The notes under the pieces: model-generated
What the model was told of the DNA's origin: nothing
Database searches by the model: none
The model's input: only the letters and a program-made list of their open reading frames with translations
Shown: positions 1 through 11,375 of the stretch, piece after piece
Numbering within the stretch: position 1 is the stretch's first letter
Layout: each line of letters begins with the position of its first letter
DNA from: Ifrita kowaldi
Taxonomy: Eukaryota > Chordata > Aves > Passeriformes > Cinclosomatidae
Assembly: GCA_013398055.1 (NCBI GenBank)
Contig: VZRS01001709.1
Location: forward strand, 586,296-650,295
DNA length: 64,000 nt
Reading direction: 5' to 3'
Made by a program: the position numbers and the translations under genes

Positions 1-946
1 CTGGGGATGCTGAAGGAGAGGCACAAGGCAAGGGGAAGTACCAGGAGAGCATCTACCACTGCTACCTGCTGCACAGCAGAGCTGCAAAAGCAGCCTGACC
101 TTTGGGAAGAGGTGGAGATTGTCCAAGGAGCAACGAGGCTGCTGGAAGCCTCGATGCCTCAGTGCTCTGTACAGCTCTGCCAGCATCTCAGTACACAGCC
201 TCGAGCAAGCCACGGCAGCTGGGGACACCTTTCTTTGCCCAGGATTAGCTGTACCTGCCCAGGCTGGTGTGACAGTCCTCACAGCTCTGCTCACAGAGAT
301 TGCAGGAGTGTCCCATGGTGCTCACAAGAAAGTAATCAGCTGGATTAACATGATTTAACACACCTATTTAAACTGATCAAGTGATAAGGTGATCTTGGCT
401 GCCCTATCTTAGGGGGAGGTCATGAGAGCCACTTTGCCAACAGCAACATGGAGATGAGGACAGATGGCCAAGGATGACAGTCCAGTACCTCCCACTGGCC
501 TAGCTGTCTGTGCAGGGAGCTCTCTCCAGGCCCTTTGGAGCCTGCAGAACAAGGCTTGGAAACATGCACTTCCAGCTGGTCTGAAACACCACGGTGAAGT
601 GTGGTGGTGAGAGAGTCTTTCAGACATGGGTCCTAACATTATTTAGGAATTAAATAACTGGTGCAAATTAATAGTGTTCTCTGCTCGTGTTGAAGTTCTT
701 GTCCTTCCTATTTGAAAGATAGAGATAGAGAGAAGGTGGTAAGTACCAAAGAATTCAGTAGTTGTCGTGTCTTATCTGAGATTCAGGTACAAGAAATGAA
801 ATCCTGACCCAATGAAAACCAACAGGACTCTTGCAAGCAACTTCAGAATAGCAGAGATCTGAACGAAGAGAGGGAGACTGTGCTGTGTGAGGCATTGCTC
901 ATATCAAGGATCATCTCTCCTGTGGGAACCTGAAGAATTACAGAAG

Positions 947-1085
947 ATGCCTCATCCCTGGAAGTGTTCAGGGCCAGGCTGGATGGGGCAACCAGGTCTA
1001 GTGGAAGGCATCCCTGCCCATGGCATTGGGGTTGGACCGAGGTGGCCTTTAAGGCCCCTCCCAACCCAAACCACTGTGTGATCCT
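947..1085 (+). mobile_element. CR1: CR1 LINE 3'-end fragment
   Basis: The run from CATCCCTGGAAGTGTTCAGG through AGGCCAGGCTGGATGGGGCA to CCCAACCCAAACCACTGTGT follows the well-known 3' end of avian CR1 elements, including the GTTGGAC and TTTAAGGCCCCTCCCAACC landmarks. The terminal ATTCTATG repeat has decayed to GTGTGATCCT. It is a 5'-truncated, non-coding relic. Confidence 0.85.
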
Positions 1086-1182
1086 CTGGCACAGTCAGTG
1101 CTGGTTTTGCTTAGCCCTGTGACTGTTGTGTGTGTGATCAGGTGAGCCCCGAGGTACTGTGACAGCAGAGGCTCCAGCAGTT

Positions 1183-1202
1183 AACCAGGTGAGCACCTGG
1201 TT
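1183..1202. promoter_or_regulatory. Paired E-box palindrome (possible SNAI/ZEB-type site)
   Basis: AACCAGGT and ACCTGGTT are perfect 8-base inverted arms separated by GAGC. They overlap two E-boxes, CAGGTG and CACCTG, in the arrangement recognised by zinc-finger repressors such as ZEB and SNAI proteins. Function is inferred from motif content only. Confidence 0.3.
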
Positions 1203-4140
1203 GTCTGAACCCTTTTTGAGTCAGGTCAGGTTGCTGTCTGCTGGATCTTGCCCATCTGTACATTTTTTCCTGCTTGCCCTACCCCACCCTCGCTGCAGTC
1301 AATCCTGAAAATCATGAAGCAATTGCCAGCATTTCCAGGCAACCTGCCCAAAGAGCAACACGGCACCGCAGTTTGTCACGCAGCTGGATCACAGAGGACT
1401 CAGACACAATGCCAAGAGCTCTTGCAATATCTGATAGTACAAGCTCAGCTACTGGAGGTGAGCAATGAAACTCCTTCTCTCATCTTTTTCCCCTCTGTCT
1501 CTTTGACCACTTGGTCACAGAGAAAGTTTAAATATCTGATCTAAAGGCACGAAAGGCTAAAAGCCAGAAGAACCAAAGGCTTTTTATGAACCAAGTTAAG
1601 CTATCACACAGCAAAGGAAGAATTTGGGAGGGGTCTGACTTGCATTTCTCTGTATCTTTGTTAGATTCTCCTTAGGCCTGATAGCACCTTATTAATTTGT
1701 ACAGTCACTGCAAAATGAAGGTGTTAACCTTCCTGGAAATTTGGGTTGCTGGGCCTGTACTAGAATGAAAACCAGATTATTTTAGCTGTCCTTAAGTATT
1801 TTAATTCCAGAAGGAACCATGACTGGGGGGTTCTGTCTTCACTGTGTTACTTTGAAAGGCATTTAGGATGAATTTCAAAAGATTTGATTATATAGAACAA
1901 GTATCTTTTTGTTTACAATAGCAAAGATATAATGGTAAAAATGTCCTATGGGGACAAATAATTTTAAAAAGCCCAAAACCAAACCCCATAAAAACTAGCA
2001 GAGATTCCTTTCTTTAGAAACTAAAAATTGCATACACAAAGTGCGTAAGAGAAGTTTTTAAATGGAGAATGTTGTGTAATGGTTCTGCCCCACAGGACAA
2101 ACTCTCTCCTGCCTTTGTCTGAGTTCTGCTGACCAAACTGCATGTGGGGACCCACCAATGCAGGCTTTGGATTTGGTTTAATTTTTTTCATTATCAGTCG
2201 GTTGGTGGTGAGTGTTCATGTTTCACCTTACAGTAAATTTTGCAGAATGGATACCAGCACTCACTTGAAACTGTTAACAAAGAAATCTAAGAAAACTGTG
2301 AGGTTTTCTTTCTTTTTTTATTTTTCTTTTATTTTTCTTTTTTTTTTCCCTCCCAACGTACTGCTTTGATCTGCCATGCAATTGGGTCAGCACTTGGGAA
2401 ATACATTTCAACATCCACGTCTGTGATGTGAATATTATGCAGGAGATCCTAAATGTAAAACCTCACGGATCCTACGACAGATCGCCCTGTCAAAAAAACA
2501 TGACACCTGCAAAAGCCTTTAACTGGCACAGGGACCAAACTAGTCAAGAGCAAAAAAAGACAGGTATCACTGTGCCAGAGTCTCATTTAATTAGAACAGC
2601 ACAGGCCCACAGAAATCACCAGTTCCCACAGATCATTACTGGTTAAGAAAGCCTCTGCTGTTAATTTCCAGAGCAGGATTATGCTGATACTCAGCTCGGG
2701 GAGCTTTTAGGCCTTATCCACACAGGAAGGTTTCACCAGACTAATTTTCCCAGGGTAAGTGAGCCTAAACGTTCATGCAGGCAGCTGAGCACTCAGTCTG
2801 AAACCCACTGCTGGTGTGCAGGGACCCATTTCTGGAGCCTGTGGGCAGGCAGTGAATTGGGGGATGTATCCTGGGCCATGCAGAGTTGCACAGGCACTGC
2901 TGGTCTGCTGGGTGCTTCTGAGGAGAAGAGCAGTGTGAGAGAACTGTGTCCTGAATAGCTGCAGCCAGCAGCAGGTGCTGGCTAGGGTTCCCTACCGCCT
3001 CTCCAAAGGGTGTCTGCAGTACAGGAAGCTTCGTGGTGCGTGCTCTGACTTCCAAAATGTCCTTCCTCTGCAGGGCCTGGGAGCACAAAGACAGCTTTCA
3101 GTGCTGGGCAGCAGTGCAAAGGGTCTTACTTGTCTTGGGGAGATGTGGATGTTGTCTGAGATCTCAGCTCAGTGTGAGCAAGCAGAGAGGCTGCCCTGGG
3201 GAGACCTCAAAGGGAGCCTCAGAGAAACCACAGAGAGAAGAGCCAGGAGAAGAGGGACAGAGAAGCTGGAGAAGGAAGGAGGCAGTACAGGGAAGCAGAG
3301 AGAGCTCTGCAGCTCAGAGGGCCCTTAGGTAGGTTCACAGTGGAGGAGAGGGGTTAGCCTCTTCCCATGTAACCCTGTAGCCCTGAGGGCAATGAGGTTA
3401 CAGCCCTGATGGCTGAGGCTGAATTTTCTGTCACTCCCAATAGGTGTAAAATTATGGCTGTGGAGAGACAGACTCCTGGATAGCAGGGCATTAGCCAGTG
3501 TTCCCACTGGCACCCTTCACCTAGAAAGAACGAGGGAGGTTCCCCAGCAGTGCTTATAGCCATCCCCTCAGTAGGACACGCCCTGTGCTGTCCCAAATGA
3601 GCTCTGCAGGCTGCTTTCGGTCCTGTATTCCCACAGAAACGATGGCAGTGTGGTTCAGAGACACTGTCCCAGCCTGCCACACAAAGCTCTGACCTGACTC
3701 TTATGAATCCCACAGCAGCCAAAAAGTCAAGGGGGAGCTCAGTTGAGGTTTTTTTAATCCAGAAGAGGTTAAAAATCAGACACATTCCTTCACCTCAGGT
3801 CACTGTCTGGGCATTGCTCCCCCTTGTTCATCTCTGTGTTTTCTTCTCAGGGCAAGTCCAGCCCTCTGCCTTGGTGGGACCTTCTGCCCCTCCTTCCTTG
3901 GCCTACCTTGCCTTTCTCCAGGGACGGGGGTCTACTGGGGCCTTTCATAGCCACAGCAGGCTCTTTCCCCTGAAAAAAGCAAAATTTTTGTTTTGCACAA
4001 CAAAACACAATGCAGTTAGAGTGTTATTACCATTTTCTAAAACATTCTTGCCTTCCTCATTTGCTGAACTGCGATCTCACAATCTTGTGCATTTTAATTT
4101 CTACAGTAGGCACAATCCACAAGTTTGCCCTAAAAGTTAC

Positions 4141-4534
4141 CTTTCAGGGATAAGTGGCTTTCTATGAAGGTTTTCACTGTCTTCTGATACTCGTCTTCAG
4201 TCAGGTGGAGCTGGGCTACCTCCCTGTTTGACGAGCACTCTTCTGTCACTGTCCTCTTCTCTTGAGCAGGCCATTGTGCAGCAGACACCCCGAAACCTGC
4301 TTTATCCAGGTTCCTTGCAAGCATCCTCCCAATGGAACTGTTGGACACAAGAATTACAATTGCTCTCCCTTTCACATCAGCATTTCTCTCCGTGGTGCCG
4401 AAGGAAAAGATGATAAAGCAGCAGGTCAGAAACGTGATGGAAATGCACGCGAAGGCATAAAAGAGGCAGGAAAGGGTCATGGCGAGCAGTAAGTCTATGG
4501 CCAGCAGGAAGAAATGCTGCAGGAGGAAAATCAT
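4141..4534 (-). CDS. First coding exon of a membrane-anchored short-chain dehydrogenase/reductase (HSD/RDH/BDH-like), partial gene
   Basis: This exon encodes the first 131 residues of a likely SDR-superfamily enzyme, a family that oxidises or reduces steroids, retinoids or hydroxybutyrate with NAD(P). Residues 2-19 and 20-45 are almost entirely hydrophobic, suggesting one or two membrane segments that anchor the protein. A Rossmann-type beta-alpha-beta start follows at residues 56-86: G-R-A-I-V-I-L, then S-N-S-S-I-G-R-M-L-A, then L-D-K-A-G-F, which matches the family pattern 'LDxxGF'. Residues 100-131 match the segment leading to the second beta strand and the next helix. The start is ATG at 4534 with A at -3, and an in-frame TGA lies upstream at 4597-4595. 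The exon ends at CTGAAAG|GTAACT, so intron GT is at 4140-4139. The split codon is a glycine, where relatives continue with LWG and NNAG. The glycine motif TGxxxGxG is degenerate. Exact subfamily is unclear (HSD17B2-, HSD11B2- or BDH1-like). No later exons were found at lower coordinates. Confidence 0.8.
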
Positions 4535-4614
4535 CGTTAGGAGGATTAGCTGCTGCCTCCTCGCTCTCAAGTGAGCCGAGGAATCTGCCAGGAGTCACCG
4601 CGTGCGCCACACTG

Positions 4615-4622
4615 TTATAAAG
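4615..4622 (-). promoter_or_regulatory. TATA box of the SDR gene
   Basis: On the minus strand the sequence reads CTTTATAAC, a good TATA element. It lies about 85 bp upstream of the ATG at 4534, so transcription would start near 4590 and give a 5' UTR of about 55 nt. A compact TATA promoter suits a tissue-restricted metabolic enzyme. The start site itself is inferred. Confidence 0.6.
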
Positions 4623-6999
4623 CCAGGAACCTTGCGAAATGTGCGGAGGCAAGGCAAAACCCCGTGGGGAGGATGAATCATTTGCTGGGATAGAGCAACA
4701 ATGGGGATTTTCAAGCCACATACGTTTCCAGGCGAAGGCAGCGCGGTGTTTGTCTTGGCTTTGCTGTGCACTTGGATGCTCTGCTGGGCTGAAATGTAAG
4801 GATTTGTTTTGTAAGGCCATTTCATCATGTGTCGTCTTTGGGGCCAGTGATGTATAGAGGTTATTTGGCAGCAGACAGTTTTAAGGGATTTCTTCAAGGA
4901 GTGTGTGCGTGGCACTGGGAAACCATGAAGTTGAAATAATCCCCATATCTGCTTGGCACTCTGAGGCTCTTAAATTTGCTACTCTCTATTGCTCTAACGC
5001 AGGTGGTTTCAGTGAGTCTGGGCAGGGACCCAAGTGGGCACAGAAGTGGGAGCCCTGCCCTGTGTAAGCAGGTCTTGTTGTGCTTTAAAACAAGCCATGC
5101 TAGGAGCACTGTGCTGTAGGGTCTGTGCCAGTCCAGGGGGGTTCACTCACATCAGAGACAAGAAACAAGCTGGGTGCTTGAGAAAAAGCTTTTTTTTATT
5201 GACAGCAGAGATTTACGGGAGGGTTCTGCTATTTGGCAGGCAGGCAGAGCAGTGCCATGGCACAGGGCATAGTTATCCTGCAGGGCACAGAGCAGAGCTC
5301 CCTGCTACAGCTGTAGCCTCTGCAGAATTGGGAAGAGCCCAGTAGACTTGGGAGTGAGACCAGCAAAGGTAAATGCTGCAGCATCAAGACTCAGCTGACC
5401 TCCAGAAGTGGGTCAGGAGGGATGCTGCCAGCTCTCCTTGTGCTTTCTCACCAAGGTTGGAGGCAAGGCCTTTCTTTCCCTTCTTGGTCACGGTGGAAGT
5501 GCTGCTGATCACCATTAAATCCTTGGCATCAGAACTCGCTCTTTAAATACTATTTTTTTTTAATTATTTATTTTTGGGTGTATGTCAAGGGTCCCTCCTA
5601 AGAAGGTGTGGTTGTGTTGCAGGTGGGAGTTGTGTTCATTCCCTGTTCTAACTGGAAAGGCACTGTGAGCGTGGGACTGGCTGTCAGCACGACCCACACA
5701 CGTTTTACTGGTCCTTCTCGTCCGTCCTCCATGTGAACGTGCAGATCCCACCTTGCGGATCAATAGTGCTGTGCTGTCGCAGCCATCTGGCTCCACGCAC
5801 TTTTGGGATGGAGCTGCTGTCATCTGCACCCCAAAACCACCCTGTGCACCCCACCCAGCATGTGTACAAACATGCAGAGCTTTCTTTGGAATGTACAAGG
5901 GGATGCAACACCCAGTTTGCTTTTCAGTGGCTCAGCAGCAGCGAGAGGCAGCAGGACTGTGTGTATTGGGGGGTTTATTTCACTCACCAAGTGCTTTTAA
6001 AAATCTTTAAGCCCTTCTTGCCAGAAGACTGGGGTAGGACATGGCCTGCAAAGTGTATGTGATGCAAAAGGACTACCTGCACTGCTTATTTAGCAGAAAG
6101 GGGTGTCATTGCTATTCCTGGCACAGGAACCATGACTGCAAATGCCTGTGCTTGGTGCTGACTGGGCTGGGAAAGCAAAGGACACGAGTCTCTCCCCACT
6201 GGTGAGGACGGCACAGCCCTGGCCCTGCTGCCAGGCTTGGCAGGGAGAGTGAGTGGCAATCTGAGTAGCTGTGGGTGCTATGCCTGACGGTGGCACTGGC
6301 CCTCTCCACCCATGGATCAGCAGGAGTGGGTGGCCCTGGCCAGACTGGCATGTCTCACCAGCTTGAGGTGTGAGCGGGGCAAGCTCCTGTCTGCAGGCTG
6401 ATGAGGCCATACCTGCCAGGCTTTGAATTGGCAGCCTGAGCCGCCTGTATCCCTGCAGTCCTGGCCAAAAAAGGTCCATGGTCTTTTTGTGCAGCCAGAA
6501 AGGAAAAACTCCAAGCACTGCCTCTGTAAACAATTGAGTTTGCACGCCCTGCTTGTTAGGTGTTCTGACAGAGCGTGAAAAGCCTTCACGCTCCTCCAAA
6601 CACTGGAGACTAAAGGTCAGGCCAAAAGGCAGGAGAAAGGGAGTGGAGGCACTGGCTCCAGTCTCCCCTCGCTGGCCCCGGGTGTTTGGGCTTTTGCCTG
6701 TCGGTGAGACGGGTTGGAGGGTTTATTTCGTCACTGCGCTTCCATGGTGATGGAGTTGGGGAAGTGTGTTTCTTCCTGGGCCGCATGGAAGGTCGACGTT
6801 TCACCTTACATCTGGGGTCATTTTTCTAGGAAAAAAAAAAATAAATTGTTGAAGTAGTTGGGCTTTTGGCTTAAAAAGAAAGGAATATTTTACAGAACTT
6901 ACCTTTTTCTAGTAAATGCCATTTATCATGAATGCAGTGACGTCACCTGGTGGCCGCCAGCGGGGCTGCAGCAGCGAGGGCTGGCAAAGCATCCCCCTC
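4623..6999. other. Upstream flank of the SDR gene, no recognised gene
   Basis: This is the 5' flank of the SDR exon. A minus-strand AATAAA occurs at 5200-5195, and a 43-codon minus-strand open frame at 5384-5515 lies just before it, but neither is enough to call a gene. The rest shows no recognisable domain or repeat. Confidence 0.4.
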
Positions 7000-7152
7000 C
7001 CCCTCATTTTGGGGGGTCCGCAGCCCTGGGAGACACCTCCCCTCATTTTGGGAGGCCCGCAGCCCTGGGTGACACTTCCCCTCATTTTGCGGGGCCCGCA
7101 GCCCTGGGTGACACCTCCCCTGATTTTGGGAGGCCCGCAGCCCTGGGTGACC
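7000..7152. repeat. 39-bp minisatellite, about four copies
   Basis: Units start at 7000, 7039, 7078 and 7117. Each unit begins with CCCCTCATTTTGGG, continues through CCGCAGCCCTGGG and ends with TGACACCT or a close variant. Copies differ at only a few positions, and the last is cut short at GGGTGACC. Because 39 is divisible by three, several frames on both strands stay open across the array. Those frames are by-products of the repeat and do not indicate a gene. Confidence 0.95.
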
Positions 7153-10094
7153 GCGCTGGAACCAGCAGCAGCTGCTTCCCCCACCACACCGACACCAGCA
7201 GCTCTTGAGACGGGATGTCAGTATTTCCATTCTTCTAGGCTGACCCTTCTTATCTTCCCCCGAAATGCTTTGGCTTTAAGAGATGAACCACCAGCTACCC
7301 AGAACCACTGAGAAAATTATTTTATTTGTAGGGGGTTTTTTTCCCCAATGAATGATTTCCCTCTTCAGTGGTTCTTCTTAGTCAGTGAATAAATATTAAA
7401 ATGAGAGGTGCTAGTGCAGGTCAAGAAAACACTTCAAAAGCAGTGATTTTTTTTTTAAATTTTTTTTTTCTGTCTCTGCTACTGTAATATCTGGGAACAG
7501 TCAAGAGCTCAGGCTTGCCCTGGGTTTTATATTACCATATTCACAAGCATAAATCTATTTCGCGAGTAGGTGACCCATGGGGCAGCAGTGACATGTCCGC
7601 TGGCTCCACTGCTGGCTGTCACCCAGTTTGGGGTTTGCACTACAATTACCAACCTATCTCCTCCAAGGGTTTCCACACCTTCCCTGGAGATTTGGTGTCT
7701 GTCAACACTGGCTTGATTTGAGTACATGGTTCAAAATGCCTGTTACAGGGAGCTGTATATTTTTTTAAATCTTGCCAGTGCTGTTTAAACTCTGTATAAT
7801 TACAGCCTTACCTTAAACCTCTTTCAAGCAGGTGCTAAAGCTCTGTTAATTTTCTGTGTTCCTGGTGCTACTAAAGGAGCAATAAAAAGCAATGTTTTTC
7901 CTAGAAACCACATCCTTGAAGTCAGACCTCCAGGAAACTTGGAAGCTTTACAGGGGCACCAGAGGGCTTTGAGGCACTTGCTGTGGATCCAGGTTTGAGG
8001 TCGGTGCAGTTGTTGTTTAGCCTTCCTTTTGCTGCCTGCATTACCATGAGCATTTTAATTTTACAAATTAAATCATTTTGATATTGTTAAATTTGATGTC
8101 AGGTTTACAATGGCTTCCCTACACTTTGGGTTTATTCTGCTGAGGCAAGTGGAGGCACAAATTTGTTTGTTGTTATTTGGAATGCGCTCAGGAGAGTTGT
8201 AGAGATTTGAGAGCTCAAAGGGAAGTGCAGTGAGGGCCTTCAGAGGTGCTTTGGTGGTCAGCAGCTCTTTGCAGGCTCTCCAGCAGCCTGTAGGAGCTCT
8301 CACAAAACAGCTGCATCTCTTTTTCCCTTTCTGTTTGATTGCAATCCTTACTCCAAAGCATTATACCTGCATGAAAGATCACCAGGAAATTCAGTTCCTC
8401 ACTGAATGAAAATTGTTGTTTAAAACCACAGAGCATTGTTTTGTTCCCAAGTGCAGGAATAGAGGTTTAAATTTTGCTTTATTCCCTTTGTGTTGGTTTT
8501 CCTTTCTCTCTTTTTCAGTAGCGACATGAAAAGAGGTAAAATTAGATTTTAGAAAAGAAAAAATTGAAAGAAGGAGTGAGGAAGAATAAAATTTGCTATT
8601 TTTTTCCACTTCCTTTCTTGAAAACTTTTATTGTTAGAAAAGCTGAGATGCTGATTTGATCCCAGTTCAGTAAGTCTGGAGAATTTGTACATTGAGTAAG
8701 GAGTCTTGTATCTCTTGCAGACTTCCTGAAGTGAAATGAAAACAATGACTAGCTAATGCTTTTTAAATTTTCAGTTTGGTACCAGAAGCAATAGTTGATG
8801 GCAATAAAATAATTCTTCCACTAATCATCCGGCAGCTTAGTCCTACCTGACTCCTAGAAAAGCTCCCCGTTGCTTATTAATGGATGCATCCAAATGTCCT
8901 GTGATGTTTGACACCACTTCATTATTCTGGTCATGAATCTAAGGAAGAAAACTACCAGTTTTCCTTTTTTTTTTAAAATCCTTTACAAAGGATGTTCCTT
9001 TGTGATTCAATAAAATACTGACCTATTTATGTATATATCTCATTAGATGCTCTGGTACTCTTCCCATTTTTCTGTTCTAAAGGCAAATTTCCTTTCACTT
9101 GAGGCTTCTTGCTCTCTGTTAAACATTGCTCAGTCACAGCCTGGTAATTGAGTGGAGCAGGAGCAGAGAGGAGAAAATGAAAAAGACAGCTAATAATGAG
9201 AGGTGCATAATGTGTGGAGAGTGTGGCCATGTCACACAGCTGCAGCACAAGAAGTTTGAGGGTACACAGCCCTCGGTGCCTGAAAATCAGTGTGTGAGCA
9301 CATCATTATAGGGCACAAGTATCACAGGGTCAAACTTATATCCCACAGACAACTTTAAATTATTAATTTGTTGACTTGCAAGCATTGACCTTTTCAGTTA
9401 AAATATTCTTTTATGTCTTCCATATAATTTCTTAAGGTTAAAAAAAATATTATGGTCTATAGATAATTTCGAAACCTTCACAAATATTATCAGTCAGTTT
9501 GAGACCCGTAAGTTATAACAAAGTCCTGTGTTAATTAACTTGACTAATTCATTGCCAAAAATAGATATCTTTTGTCTTCTCTCAAATTTTGGCAGTGGGT
9601 TTCATAGCCACTGGGGACTTGTAGTAATGTTCTAATGGTGTATATGCACATTCTTTGAATGTTTCAGTATTGGGTCTCAAATCCTTGAAAAGGTCAGCTA
9701 TTGCTGAAGCACAATTGCTTGCAGAAACAGCTTCTGCTGGGTCCTGGCCTTCTGAAAACCCAGTTGTACCTCTGGCCTTTCTTCCTGCCTCAGCCCTGAG
9801 CTGCACCCTGACATGAGCACCCAGCCTCCAAGGCCAGCTCTAGATGAAGTGTTCCTCAGGACAGAGCCATAGGCTGATCCTCACTCCAGCCAGAGACTCA
9901 ATCTGATGCCAGTGTTCTGGCATCCACCCCTGGCTTCCTCTGGAGCATCCTCTGCAGCCCCCTAATGGCTTGTAGATCTGCATTTTTCCCTTTCTCTGAA
10001 CTCCAGCTCTAGGCTGATCCGTGGGCCAAGGAGTCAGTGTTTCAAGTGTTTCCTTACAGCTGTGAAAGCTCTTCTCAAACACAGCTTGCCAGAA
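7153..10094. other. Non-coding stretch, no recognised feature
   Basis: AT-rich, CpG-poor sequence with short T and A runs, for example near 7447-7470 and 8968-8980. No coding exon, RNA gene or repeat family was recognised. Confidence 0.5.
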
Positions 10095-10175
10095 TTATGG
10101 TCCTGGTTGTCATGGTCCTGTAAAACACTTTGGGTTGGAAGGAACCTTTGCTGGACTTCTAAGTTCAGTCTCCTT
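10095..10175 (-). mobile_element. CR1: CR1 LINE 3'-end fragment, minus strand
   Basis: The segment CACTTTGGGTTGGAAGGAAC, with the following 'TTCAGTCTCC', matches the reverse complement of a CR1 3' end, where GGTTGGAAGGGACC is a hallmark. It is short and diverged. Confidence 0.6.
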
Positions 10176-10244
10176 CTCAGAGCTGGTTCAATTCTCAGGA
10201 GTTTTGTGATCAACTTACTACAGTAGCAATGCTGTGGGTCTTGG

Positions 10245-10388
10245 AAGCTCTCCATGTGTAGAGACATTCAAAACCCAGCTGGGTACAGAGCTGGACAACC
10301 TGCTCTGGCTGACTGTGCTTGACCAAGTGAGTTAGACTAGGGAATCTCATGAGGTCCTTTCCAACCTCAGCTGTTCTGTGATTCCTTA
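10245..10388 (+). mobile_element. CR1: CR1 LINE 3'-end fragment, plus strand
   Basis: ACATTCAAAACCCAGCTGGG, then ACAACCTGCTCTGGCTGAC, then AGGTCCTTTCCAACCTCAGC and TTCTGTGATTCC match the plus-strand 3' end of avian CR1. The TTCTGTGATTC end is the terminal repeat remnant. It faces the minus-strand CR1 piece at 10095-10175. Confidence 0.85.
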
Positions 10389-11264
10389 GGATCGTGGTCA
10401 TGGCTATCGAGTATTCCCTGCCTGTGAGTGGTAATAATCCAAAGGGGGACTAGTTGGGAAAATGAAATAGTGCTGGAAAATGGGCTTTCCAGTGCTCTCT
10501 GTAAACCATCTGACCTGGATGGCTGGTCAGGACCTCCCTTTGGGAGGTCAGCATAGTTTTACCCACAGCCCTCCTGTGCTTCATGGAGGCTCTCAGGTCT
10601 CCTTCCCACGGAAGAACTTGGAGTCAGTCTCAGGGCATTGAGTTGGCATTGAAACCTGGAAACTCTGAAGAACAGAGACCCCCAGTGGAGATTTATCAAG
10701 TTTCACTTGACAGGAGAACATTTATGATTCTCTCTGGGAAACCAGGAGACTTGGCACAGGTCTTAAGAGCAGCAGAAATGCTACAGGCAGAAGTTCTTCC
10801 ACATTTTTAGGGTGATCTTGTGTACCTGGCATATCTGTCTTGTTTGGGAAGCCTGGGCAGTGGTGTATGTCCCTGCCATAAACATTCTCAAAGTTTTATG
10901 TAACCCTGTCAGCAATCGCCAGTTTACAAAGTGGAATGGAATGGTCATATTTATAAGGAAAAAAAGTACAAAATTCATCATATTATTTGTTCATTTAACA
11001 AAATCACAGATTATTCCATAGTCTCTTTGTTGGATGAATGGGAAAATAAACATATAAATAAAGTGCAGAATAATTAATCACAACAATTCCCTCTTTAGAA
11101 ATGCAAGTGCTGCTTTTTCTCCCTGGGTCAGCCCCAACTGATTAAACACCAAATTCCTAATGCGAGAGATCCCGCATTTCTCTACTGCTGCCACACTGGG
11201 CCTTTAACTCCTGGCATCTCTCAATTGTGGTTTATAAGATAAAATAAATCCTTTTCCCATCATA

Positions 11265-11375
11265 AATCCTATGAGTCAGTATTATCCTGCTTCTGCAGCT
11301 GAGAAAATTAGGTCAGACAGGAAAAATGACTTGATGGAGGCCACCAGGGAGCTCTGTGTTGGAGTGACAATTAGG
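11265..11375 (-). mobile_element. MIR-like SINE 3' region, minus strand
   Basis: AGTATTATCCTGCTTCTGCA, GCTGAGAAAATTAGGTCAGA, then AATGACTTGATGGAGGCCAC and CAGGGAGCTCTG resemble the reverse complement of MIR elements. There the pattern is TATTATCCCC, GATGAGGAAACTGAGG, AAGTGACTTGCCCAAGGTCA, CACAGC. The match is partial, and an L2 end is an alternative. Confidence 0.5.

Larger units (their letters stand above)
1..4140 (-). other. Presumed first intron of the SDR gene
   Basis: No exon of the SDR gene could be recognised here on the minus strand: nothing encoding an NNAG motif or the YxxxK catalytic motif was found. The stretch therefore looks like intron running past the left edge. It contains a CR1 tail near 947-1085, a small E-box palindrome at 1183-1202, a T-rich tract near 2307-2350 and a purine-rich tract near 3220-3300. 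Other open frames look like chance frames. Confidence 0.5.

Noticed and set aside
5384..5515. A 43-codon minus-strand frame followed by AATAAA at 5200-5195
   Set aside because: It reads smoothly and has Lys/Gly-rich content, but there is no recognisable family, no splice acceptor and a weak start context. Chance cannot be excluded.
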